DNA from: Macrothele yani
Taxonomy: Eukaryota; Arthropoda; Arachnida; Araneae; Macrothelidae
Direction: 5' to 3'
Length of the DNA: 64,000 nt
Assembly (NCBI GenBank): GCA_039090855.1
Contig: CM077012.1
Span: 142,014,541-142,078,540, forward strand
Position 1 is the first letter of the stretch, and every line of letters begins with the position of its first letter. This document shows, piece after piece, positions 54,960 to 64,000 of the stretch. The position numbers and the translations under genes are program-made. A model generated the notes under the pieces. That model was not told the origin of the DNA. It saw only the letters and a list, made by a program, of their open reading frames with translations, and did not search any database.

Positions 54960-55330
54960 GAAAGAAGGAATGCCAACGGCGAAAGAAGCACGCCGAGCCA
55001 ACGTAATTCTAGCCTGGCGCCGTACTTTCTTTCCACTTAGCTTTCAAAGAAGCAAAACAAATTCTTTCTCCTCAGAAAAAAAAAAAAAAAAAAGGAAAGA
55101 AACAGAGCTACATCACGAACTTTATTCAAAGGCTTCGGGCCAACATAATCCCGGGCCATGGCAAAAGAAGTACGCCCGGCCAACGTAGTCAAGGCAAAAG
55201 AAGCACGCCGGACCTATGTAATCCCAGCCCCACGCCATACTATTTTTTTTTCAAACTAGCAAAACAAATTTCTCTTCCTAAGAAAAAAGAAAAGGAACAA
55301 TGAGCTGTGTTACGAATTTTGTTCCGAGGC
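54960..55330. repeat. Tandem duplication of about 215 bp
   Basis: AAAGAAGCACGCCG recurs at about 54982 and 55197 with similar downstream text (CAAAACAAATT...CTC, A-run, GAGCTGTGTTACGAATTT-like). A partial third copy begins at about 55162. Confidence 0.75.
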
Positions 55331-56194
55331 TTTTACATTGATTAATTACAGAACCAGTAAAACTTTCTTAATAACAGCAAAAATCTGAATATCCGTAATT
55401 TTTCGTTAGTCATCCGTAATCCCGTATGAAATCCATAATAATTACAGAAATTCCGTAATGGTTGGATCTCTGTACATCCTCCATAAGAAATGGCTTCACG
55501 GCAGCTTCGATTCTCGAACGATCTCTCAAACACAGGAACATATGTTCGCGTACATCGCAAATTACAAGAGTGAGAGTTGTTGGCGATGACGTCACGACAG
55601 GGTACTCTCTCTATCCCCATTTTTAAATTTTTTTATTTACGTGGTGTGGTACTTGTAAACACTAGATGATGAATCCCTACACATAGTATACCATTTATTC
55701 TTAAAATTTCAGGATTACACTCAAATTTTCAGGATATAGAACAAAAATAAGGACATTTCAAGACAAAAAAATAAAAATCAGGAATTTCAGGACAACTCCG
55801 ACCCCGACGTACACCCATACACGAAGATTGTCTTCCCTAGGGAGGATGGCATCTTCCAGCATGACAATGCGATGTGTCACACAGCTAGAAATGTTCGAAA
55901 GTGGTTGGAAGAGCACAATGAAGACTTCAAAGTACTTCCCTGGCCCCCTAATTCCCCAGACTTAAACCCAATTGAGCATCTATGGGACCACCTCGATCGT
56001 GTTGTTCACTCTCTGGATCCTCCACCATGCACCCTCTAGCAACTGTCAGATGTACTGCAGTCAGCATGGCTCCATATACCTGTTAACACCTTCCAGCACC
56101 TTACTGAGTCACTCTCAGCCCATCTAGCTGCTGCCCACGCTGGTTACTCTGGATATTAGCTGGTGGTCACAATAATGTGATTCGACCATGTGTA

Positions 56195-57460
56195 TACACA
56201 CACACACACCTGGTCTACAGCAGAGGGACTACTTACTGCAACACTTTTGCCACACCAAATCTGTGGCAAATAAAAATTCCCTAGTAATATCTTTCTTTGT
56301 ATAAGCATCAGCTTATGTCAGAAAATCTCAGGAAGTAATTAACTTATTACCGAGGGTCATTCCATGCAAAATAGCCAGATTTTGAATTAATTTTCCACCA
56401 ACACATCTCAGATTCTTACGATTTTTTTTAATGGGTAGCTACTCCCAACTTATAAAAACCCTGAAAGTTTCAATTTTTTTTTTTTTTAAATTTCCGATAG
56501 GTTAGAAGATATCATTTTTTGAATTTTGGTGCATGGCGGACATATTTTGTGTAAAATCGCAAATATCTCAGTTATTTAGAATAAAAAGAAATACATAAAT
56601 CATCGTTCTTTCTTCATTTTTACCAAGGAATCCATTGGTGCAATGCACACGTTTCTATCTGCTTTAACAATGAGAGAGCCTTTCTTCAATACTTAAAAAG
56701 GCAATGTGTTACAGCACTTAGAAAGCTGCAGTTATTATTCTTTGCAAAGAAAGGTTTAATCTATCAAATGAAAAAAAAAACCTTGGGCTTTTGCCTGAGT
56801 GCATTGCCACGGTGACAGCGCAATCGGCGAAGCACGCTGTGTCGTGGCCAAAGCTGTGCAGAGACTTGGTACTGGAAGAAGAACGGCCTTCCTCCCGCAT
56901 GCAAGAACCGATCCCACCCCTCGCGCATATGTCTTGTCCAAACTCATGTTTTGAAGGAAAATTAATTCTTTATTTAAAAAAAAGCACAATTAGTTCATGA
57001 ACGACGTTTATCTTTCGATGTCTCACAATGCTGTTATCAACTTCCATGTCAGTTTTTGAATTTATTTAATCAAATCAGACAGGAGGAAGTTGAGCTTTCG
57101 TGGAACGCATTTTTTTCCGATAACAAATTTGGCGATTATCATAAAAATTTAACATCTACAGGTTACAGTTTTCGCAAGATTTTTCCGTGTTTTGTGTCAT
57201 CATCTGAATCATTTCTTGAAATTGATGCAATACCAAAATTAATGGGGGGGGGGGAGTGCTGCTGCTGCAATGCTTTCGCTCTAAATGAGATATCGGGGTG
57301 CAATTTCTTCGGCTAATTTTGGGAATCTTCCTGTTTTTTTTTTCTTTTTTTTTGGTTTTTTTTTTTAATTCTGGCGAGTATGCATACATGGATAAAAGTT
57401 CCGTCATGCTTAGTTTTCAGATTTATCCTGCCGGTGATGAAATGAAGCCTCTCTCCTTTT
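56195..57460. other. No recognised gene; simple repeats
   Basis: A CA-repeat at 56194-56209, T-runs and a G-run at 57244-57255. Short open frames without family resemblance. Probably LONP2 intron. Confidence 0.45.
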
Positions 57461-58153
57461 TAGATAATATAAATTTTGAGGTTACTCACCTTTATTCAAA
57501 TCATTTAGGAGGTTTTCGCCTCTACACATTTCCAACACGTATTTTTCTTATTTACATCGTGGTTCGAGGCTGCAACAACACCAAAAAAAAAAAAAAAAAT
57601 CATTTAACTCATACAAACATCACTCCCCTCCCTCTTTTCCCTATGACCAAATTTAGATTCAAAATAATCCACCACAAATATACACAATTGAACTCCCTAA
57701 AACACTTTAATCTAATTAAAACATCAATCAATAAAAACCTATTTACACATTTCCTAAAACATCAAAGTTAAAAGCTGTAGCCCAAAATTATTTACAACTG
57801 CACATCGGTGCCAAATTAAAATAAACCCCAAAACCTGACAACCATTATATCCTATGCTGACAGACCTCTCTCCCCTCAAAAACAAGCATGACAACCAAGC
57901 ACTTTCAACCACTGCCCTGGCCATTTTCAAGGAGCAGACGTAACACATGTACCACCCGTCACCATCCACAAAACGTAGCAAATGTTCCAGTACCCGCGCG
58001 GCATAGTCTCAATTTTACGTTTTCCGTCGTTCAGGCGTAGTGGCGCCATCTATCAGATGACCCAATATCCTTTTTCTTTCGTACCTATAAATACCTGTTC
58101 GATTTATTTGATTCTTGAAACTAATCATCTTATTCTAACACGTTTTTATCACA

Positions 58154-59125
58154 TCATTTCTTTTCTTTTTTTCCCTCTTGCCTTTTCTCCTCTGTTCTTC
58201 TCTGCGGGTTTCCTTTCTGATCAAATCCTTCCAAATATGTATTTAAGCTATTAGGATCGTTAACGTTACATAACCTGTGTCTATTTTTTTCTATCAACAC
58301 TGTCTCCACCAATCTCAAATGCCTTTCTGTACGACAATTCTTAATCATTTTTATTTCATCAAACTTTGGGTATTGCCTTTGCTCAATACAGTACTGGACC
58401 AAAGCAGTTTTTGCTTCTTTTTTCTGCCAATTCCGTAAGTGCTGTTGTAAACGATGTTTTAGTTTATTTTTAGTGCTTCCTATATATGATACTGTAGGAT
58501 TGTTGCTTATAGGAATTTCGTAAATGCCAGCTCTGTCCAAGCACTTCTTGTTTTCTTTCGTATTGATTACTAAATTTTTAATGGTATGTACTTTATTGCT
58601 CAATTGTAAATTATACCTATTACACAATTTATTAATTTCAGCCGAAATTCCTTTCATGTACTGAAACGATCCAATATATTTAATCTGCTTATTATTTCTT
58701 ATGTTTGAAGAGTTAATACAATTGTTCTGCACTTCTTTAATCCATTTTTTTATTTTTTTACTGGGATATCCATAATTCTTTGCAACATCTGTAATATATT
58801 TCAATTCATCCTTCTGTATTGCATATTTGATGTGTGCGTAAAAGCTCTTTTTTTATTAAAGTCTTAATACTGTTACATTTATGAGCATATGGATGATAAG
58901 AATCATATGGTATAATCACAGGTACGTATGACGGTTTTCTGTAAACTGTATAATCTAATGTGTTGGGTTGTTTTATAATCTGTACATCAAGGTAAGCCAA
59001 AGTATCCTGCTGTTCAACTTAATATTTTTAATTTAAGTGAATAAAATCATATGTATTCCTTAAACTGTATTGTTGTTTCATAAATATTGGTGCAAGAAAA
59101 TTATAAATATTTTTTTCTAATGAAA
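58154..59125 (-). pseudogene. Left Penelope-like element: RT end plus GIY-YIG endonuclease
   Basis: PLEs move with an RT joined to a GIY-YIG nuclease. On the minus strand FLAPIFMKQQYSL (about 59090), LAYLDVQIIKQPN and YTVYRKPSYVPV (59000-58920) mark the RT C-terminus. A frameshift at about 58805 follows, then KYITDVAKNYGYPSKKIKKW, MKGISAEINKLCNRYNLQL and the nuclease AGIYEIP...SYIGSTKNKLKHRL (about 58530-58455). The catalytic Glu lies probably in HLRLVETVLIE (about 58310). The end is lysine-rich. The RT fingers and palm are missing. Confidence 0.88.
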
Positions 59126-59139
59126 TCAAGGGTGAGTTA

Positions 59140-59961
59140 ACTTTTGATACAATCAACCTCATTGGTGCATATTAATCAAGATTTACAGTTTTACAACATG
59201 GCTAGTATGGATGTTAAAGCTTTGTATCCAAGTACTCCAGTACCTCAGGCCATTGACATTATTACTCAAGAACTAATGCATCAAAAAATTCTAACAGGAA
59301 TACAAGTACAAGAGTTAAAAAAAGTTGTTATATATATACGAAAATAATGTTTTTGCATTTGAAGAAATTATTTATAAGCAAAATACAGGAGGACCTATGG
59401 GATCAAATACAGGAGGACCTATGGGATCAAATACAGGAGGACCTATGGGATCAGTACATGAAAGGAATTTCGGCTGAAATTAATAAATTGTGTAATAGGT
59501 ATAATTTACAATTGGGCAATAAAGTACATACCATTAAAAATTTAGTAATCAATACGAAAGAAAACAAGAAGTGCTTGGACAGAGCTGGCATTTACGAAAT
59601 TCCTATAAGCAACAATCCTACAGTATCATATATAGGAAGCACTAAAAATAAACTAAAACATCGTTTACAACAGCACTTACGGAATTGGCAGAAAAAAGAA
59701 GCAAAAACTGCTTTGGTCCAGTACTGTATTGAACAAAGGCAATACCCAAAGTTTGATGAAATAAAAATGATTAAGAATTGTCGTACAGAAAGGCATTTGA
59801 GATTGGTGGAGACAGTGTTGATAGAAAAAAATAGACACAGGTTATGTAACGTTAACGATCCTAATAGCTTAAATACATATTTGGAAGGATTTGATCAGAA
59901 AGGAAACCCGCAGAGAAGAACAGAGGAGAAAAGGCAAGAGGGAAAAAAAGAAAAGAAATGA
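59140..59961 (+). pseudogene. Right Penelope-like element with internal RT deletion
   Basis: The plus strand opens with the RT palm start, NMASMDVKALYPS (about 59195-59235), holding the first catalytic Asp of the RT. After a frameshift near 59330 comes the TGGPMGS motif, repeated three times (59381-59452). The frame then jumps straight to MKGISAEINKLCNRYNLQLG and the GIY-YIG nuclease (AGIYEIP...SYIGSTK, about 59590-59650; HLRLVETVLIE, about 59795), ending in a lysine-rich tail at 59961. The RT region between, with the second catalytic Asp pair, is deleted. The nuclease part is open for 204 codons. Confidence 0.9.
59381..59452. repeat. 24-bp tandem repeat, exactly 3 copies, over an RT motif
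   Basis: Three identical units (AAATACAGGAGGACC...) of 8 codons each, encoding NTGGPMGS, the motif preceding the PLE RT catalytic centre. Confidence 0.96.
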
Positions 59962-60844
59962 TGTGATAAAAACGTGTTAGAATAAGATGATTAGTTTCAA
60001 GAATCAAATAAATCGAACAGATATTTATAGGTACGAAAGAAAAAGGATATTGGGTCATCTGATAGATGGCGCCACTACGCCTGAACGACGGAAAACGTAA
60101 AATTGAGACGATGCCGCGCGGGTACTGGAACATTTGCTACGTTTTGTGGATGGTGACGGGTGGTACATGTGTTACGTCTGCTCCTTGAAAATGGCCAGGG
60201 CAGTGGTTGAAAGTGCTTGGTTGTCATGCTTGTTTTTGAGGGGAGAGAGGTCTGTCAGCATAGGATATAATGGTTGTGTCAGGTTTTGGGGTTTATTTTA
60301 ATTTGGCACAGATGTGCAATTGTAAATAATTTTGGGCTACAGCTTTTAACTTTGATGTTTTAGGAAATGTGTAAATAGGTTTTTATTGATTGATGTTTTA
60401 ATTAGATTAAAGTGTTTTAGAGAGTTCAATTGTATATATTTGTGGTCGATTATTTTGAATCTGAATTTGGTCATAGGGAAAAGAGGGAGGGGGAGTGATG
60501 TTTGTGTGAGTTAAATGATTTTTTCTTTTTTTGGTGTTGTTGCGGCCTCGAACCACGATGTAAATAAGAAAAATACGTGTTGGAAATGTGTACAGGTGAA
60601 AACCTAAATGATTTAGGGAATAAAGGTGAATAACCTCAAAATTTATATTGTCTAAATAGCACGTGAATAATTAAGCAGCTTGATGACATTTGCAATGCTG
60701 TATAAATATATCCTTTTTAGATGTTTGTAGAAGGTTACTGCAAATGACCCGTCGCTCCAGACCTTTTGCGCACTTTGTCCGATCAACATCCTGCAAATTT
60801 ATTGCTCCTCGTAAAGATATCTTTAAATATAAACTTGCAACCGT

Positions 60845-61063
60845 GGTGGCACAGTGGTTTAAAAGCGATGGCTTATGAATATGATCATTCGTCCAAATTG
60901 GGTCTGGATTTTAATCCCGGTGAGGCATGGACGTTATGTTTGTCTTACGGTGTTGGCTCTCTCCCTTCCCTGGAACCAGTGGCCCCAAATTATGGACGGA
61001 AGACTGCTAATGAGTTGCTCACGGTGGTCCCACTGAGTTGCTCACGGTGGTCGTTAAACCTCC

Positions 61064-61099
<36 letters not shown>
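60845..61099 (+). mobile_element. SINE with internal duplication and long A-tail
   Basis: Diverged head (GGTGGCACAGTGGTTTAAAAG; B-box-like GGATTTTAATCCC), body CCCTGGAACCAGTGGCCCC, then TGAGTTGCTCACGGTGG twice in tandem (61011 and 61034), and an A-run of about 30. Confidence 0.88.
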
Positions 61100-61101
<2 letters not shown>

Positions 61102-61531
61102 AATAGTATAAACTTACCATTTGGCGCAGGATGAAAAAATGTTGACAAAAAAGTGTTAGGAAGTTTTATATGCACACGCAAAGTCTCCGATTATTTTCTG
61201 TGAAGGTAATATAGTTTTTCTGTAGCATGGAAACTAAATATGACCCGCGAGAAAATTTAATGTTCGTGTCACCGATGTAAACCAATCAGTTCTAAACTTT
61301 CGGAAGTTTATGAATTGTAGCCTCCTAAATTAAAAAAAAAAAAAAAAAAAGCAAAATGGCATTCCACATGGCTGTTAGTTTTTGTATTTATGGGAGGGAA
61401 ATTTGGGGGGGGGGGTGTCCTCTGAACGAATTTCTAAGAGAGCAGCAGAAACTAGCGCTTTGGAATTATAGTTGAAAACGATCAGAGAGATTCCTTGTCA
61501 GGTTACAAACTGTACTTCATAAATAGCCTTA

Positions 61532-61570
<39 letters not shown>

Positions 61571-63505
61571 CCTAAGTAAGCTAAAATTGTGAATAGTAAC
61601 TTGCCATAGAGATTCGTATCCATGGTTCCCATACTACATATGTTGAATGAATACTACGTACAGTATTCACTTTAAAACGTTTTTTGACTAGGGATAACGT
61701 TATCAGCGTCGAGTAAAGAGCACATGAACGGAATTTTTTTGCCAAAAACTTCAAAGTGTGTGCCTCCTCTCCCATCACGTTTAGCCCCTCACCCTTACTT
61801 AATGGCCCACCCAGTTCTGAGCAGCTGCGTTGCCACTGCCCTGCGTTTGTTAACTTATTTGCCTTTATGGCACGACGTTTTCTGTTTGCCACAGATGTAG
61901 AACTGTTTATTTTTCTTATAGACGATTTACTCTTTTTATTCGTGCTATGGCAGACACGCTTGCTTCTACTTTTTTTTTTTTTTTTCTCTTTTAAAGACAG
62001 GATAAGCCCTAAAACTCTAATCCCTAAGATCATAATTTACGACCTCTGGCAAACAGAGAACGAATTTCTAAGAGAGCACCGCAAGTGGAAAAGCTCCGTA
62101 GTGTATTTTCTCAGATCTCTTTTATTCTCTTGCGTATTGAAAGTTGCTGCCTAGTTTTTCAGCATCTTTGTACATTGTTATTGTGGCATAATGCGTTAAA
62201 CAAAAAAAAAAAAAAAAAACTAATTCTTAATTCAAGAGACAAAGTAACTTGTAAATATGAGGACGATAACTGCATTGCTACTGATAAAGAAAAACAGAAG
62301 CTCATAAAACACAGCGGACAAATTACGATCGCTAAATAGTAACATGAGTTCCATACTTGTTTTTCATAAATTCGTAATCAATAATTGTGCTACATTGGGT
62401 TATACATTAATGAAAACGTACTCATACGTTCGAGGTCTGTTAATGTTTCTCATTATATCTAAATTTATTAATTTTTTTTTATTAATATAAAAAAAAACTG
62501 AAATAAATCCAATTGCTACTACTTTGACACCAGGATGTGATTAAAGGAAGCATAAAAATTTTCGTTCAGTGTAACCTAACTGTATTTTCCTATTTTTGGG
62601 CTACACCACGAACAGTTAAACTCTGTTTTTCTTATTTTAGGGTGCTGTGGTGCGTTTTGTTTCATATGAGCTTTTGAGAGTTTCGTGAGCTCCCACCTGA
62701 CGTGTAATCTTTAAATAAGAAACTGAAATAAAAAAATAAAAAACAGGCAAGATGACAACTGCGAGATATACTCGTTCATTTAAATACCAGATCTACAAGA
62801 AAATAATCAATAACATTTTTCTAACCCGACGCTGAGCCTTGTTGACATCATCTGCGATTGTCAAGTATCTGACGTTAACTAAAACACAGTATATATCTCC
62901 TCTACCAGGGTTCCCACTCAAAAGTAATAAAAAAAATTCCCTGACTTTTATAGGTTTTCCAGGTGGTTCTTAAAGTTTTCCAGAATGGCATGTTGCAAAG
63001 AATTGTTACATTTCATTCCATTCATTTTTCTCACCAAAGAACACACTTTTAAATTCTTTAAGTAATTTGTCTTAATAAAATTACCTGCTTTTCATTAATA
63101 ACAACTAACTGCACATTATTTTCTGTACCAAAGTTCCGTGAACTTTGGTGAATACTACCCACACTGAATTTGTAAGTACATTCCCATAGAAACAGGTCAT
63201 ATGTAAGAAAAAATCTGTCAGTTGAATAGTTTCAGTTTTTCTATAACACACAATGCAGCTAAAGCTTAATGATGGAATGGCTCTGTTCAAAGAAACATGT
63301 TTCAAGAGAACCTACCAACAGACAAAGGACTTTGATCCATCATTTGGTTGGTTCTCTTGTGAAGTGTTTCTTCAAGCAGAAGCCATTGTGCCTAATTGTT
63401 CCATGTTATAACAACTGCCTGCAGAAATTGAACAAAAGCTTAATAACTGGCAATTTTAAAAATTCAATTTTGCATCTTTTCTTAGAGAATAAAGGAAATA
63501 CTTAA
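61100..63505. other. AT-rich, simple repeats, no gene
   Basis: Contains (GT)n(GA)n at 61531-61570; a 21-bp perfect direct repeat, GAACGAATTTCTAAGAGAGC(A), at 61424-61444 and 62058-62078; and a hAT-like end (CAGGGTTCCCACTC) at 62907-62920 without a found partner. Long A- and T-runs. Probably intron of the LONP2-like gene. Confidence 0.5.
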
Positions 63506-63507
63506 TA

Positions 63508-64000
63508 CACTGCTGGACAATTGCTAAGGACGGATCATAAACAGCTATATAGCGCATAAAAAGTAAGTGTGGTTGGATGCCAAGGGAAATAAAATAATGT
63601 CAGAATGCCAGGACACTACAAGAAAGACAATTTATTGTGCTCTGAAATCCAGAAGGCTTTGGAACGTGTTCAAGGGACAAACAGACCATTTTGTGCAGAA
63701 TACGTAAACGTGAAAAAAAATGCAATTACTGTCCGCAGGCATTCCGGCGTAAGATGTCAATACGGTATATGGCCACCATGGAGGGCGATACAAGATTCCA
63801 CATGTCGTGTCATGCTTTGCACAACATTATCAAGCAGCTGTTGGGGTAATTTATCCCATTCCTCTGTCAGTGCACGGATGAGGGTGTCCTTGTTTATTGG
63901 AGGGCATTGGCGACCAGCAAGACTCCTCCCCAAAGCATCCCACACATTTTCAATGGGATTCAGATCTGGAGAACGTGCTGGCCATACGAGGCGTTGAATA
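63508..64000 (-). mobile_element. Tc1-like element 'C', cut by the window edge
   Basis: Starts CACTGCTGGACAATTGC at 63508 with TA at 63506-63507; the same family, orientation and near-identical sequence as 'A' and 'B'. About one third is visible. Confidence 0.95.
63757..64000 (-). CDS. Tc1-like transposase of 'C', C-terminal 80 codons
   Basis: Open to the window edge, containing LVWPARSPDLNPIENVWDAL with the catalytic Glu and ending HGGHIPY and TGA (63757-63759). It lacks the 4-nt insertion that breaks copy 'A'. Whether the rest is intact cannot be seen. This is partial. Confidence 0.85.
   Translation of the reverse strand, partial: IQRLVWPARSPDLNPIENVWDALGRSLAGRQCPPINKDTLIRALTEEWDKLPQQLLDNVVQSMTRHVESCIALHGGHIPY

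Larger units (their letters stand above)
51849..55806 (-). mobile_element. hAT-like element 'hAT4' inside Tc1 'I'
   Basis: It interrupts the Tc1 transposase between SIIADHV and the QHDNAMC region. ACGTAC is present on both sides (51843-51848 and 55801-55806), within an 8-bp duplication with about one mismatch. The ends (GGGGTAGGAGT at about 51853 and inverted GGGGTCGGAGT) match 10 of 11, and AT-rich subterminal text (ATCAGGACAC, TTTCAGGAC) recurs at both ends. It includes a zinc-finger fragment, a minisatellite and long non-coding stretches (51930-52670, 53640-54960). Confidence 0.65.
51170..56160 (+). pseudogene. Transposase of Tc1 'I', split by hAT4
   Basis: First part: GFIIGLRANDVNISETAQFV (about 51200), a helix-turn-helix with VVKVYRDWRNG, TVQRILLRMGLRCR (51475), then FSDESRFLLHR (51620) and SIIADHV (51840). 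Second part from 55807: GIFQHDNAMCHTARNV (55850), NSPDLNPIEHLWDHL (55950), and AHAGYSGY (about 56150). All three catalytic residues are present, with 36 residues between second Asp and Glu. Stops occur near 51390, 51412, 51437 and 56037, besides the insertion. Confidence 0.85.
51038..56192 (+). mobile_element. Tc1-like element 'I' (DD36E spacing), split by hAT4
   Basis: The left end CATTATTGTGACCACC (about 51032-51047) and the right end GGTGGTCACAATAATGTG (56162-56180) form its terminal repeats; TA at 56193-56194. The transposase runs 51170-51848 and 55807-56160 with a 4-kb insertion between. Without this, the element is about 1.2 kb. Confidence 0.82.
57461..60656. repeat. 1.2-kb-armed palindrome formed by two Penelope-like copies
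   Basis: The left arm 57461-58664 and the right arm 59453-60656 are inverted copies with few differences; for example GCGGCATAGTCTCAATTTTA at 57998 and its inverse with one mismatch at 60100. The spacer of 788 bp holds RT pieces of both copies. Each arm contains a complete GIY-YIG endonuclease region and 3' flank. Confidence 0.95.

Noticed and set aside
59861..60133. Identical open frames at 57982-58254 (+) and 59861-60133 (-)
   Set aside because: They are the reverse strand and flank of the duplicated PLE nuclease region, conserved only because of the palindrome.
61756..62154. A 132-codon plus-strand open frame
   Set aside because: Low-complexity hydrophobic stretch over T-runs, with no recognisable domain or splice context.

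Overview
This is nuclear DNA of an animal, most likely an arthropod; I cannot name the species. It is AT-rich and has no operons. Nearly everything that can be read is transposable-element (TE) sequence: Tc1/mariner and hAT DNA transposons, LINEs with an endonuclease, reverse transcriptase (RT) and RNase H, RTE-type LINE ends, Penelope-like elements (PLEs), tRNA-derived SINEs and several satellites. One piece of host gene is convincing. At 48963-49076 (minus) lies the last coding exon of a peroxisomal Lon protease (LONP2-like), with a splice acceptor and a C-terminal SKL peroxisome signal. A decayed UDP-glucuronosyltransferase-like exon at about 8.0 kb and an unidentified candidate exon at about 10.1 kb are weaker.

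Layout. 1-8 kb: several Tc1-like elements, one nested inside another (3786-5332 inside 2344-5378), and one with perfect 36-bp ends (6548-7939). 8-13.8 kb: mostly unannotated AT-rich DNA, then a LINE fragment whose RNase H region is tandemly triplicated. 13.9-35 kb: a stack of insertions five deep. A Tc1 (13868-34973) is split by a LINE (14722-34921); the LINE's ORF1 is split by a ZMYM1-like hAT (16450-30249); that hAT is split by a second Tc1 (20960-27772); and that Tc1 is split by a second hAT (21380-26653) carrying minisatellites, an RTE end and a SINE. Target-site duplications or terminal repeats support every level.

35-41 kb: a small inverted-repeat element, then a higher-order satellite (about 150-bp monomers in an A-B-C order) in which each monomer has a CCCCTGG-type core; the best copies closely resemble the CTCF consensus. 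41-42.6 kb: a Tc1-like element with an uninterrupted 343-codon transposase and all three catalytic residues. A near-identical but frameshifted copy lies at 17357-18902 and a third runs off the right edge. 44.5-47.1 kb: a LINE that kept its 5' UTR, ORF1 and 3' tail, has lost ORF2, and is flanked by a perfect 12-bp duplication.

48-64 kb: the LONP2 3' UTR and last exon, then about 15 kb that is probably LONP2 intron because no further exon was found. It holds an RTE end, two Tc1 elements head to head (one split by a BED-finger hAT), a 1.2-kb-armed palindrome of two PLE copies, a SINE and the edge Tc1.

Most of the coding potential belongs to selfish elements in decay, so the genes do not form a common pathway. 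The main value of the window is the insertion chronology it records, the one apparently intact transposase, the CTCF-like satellite and the LONP2 exon.
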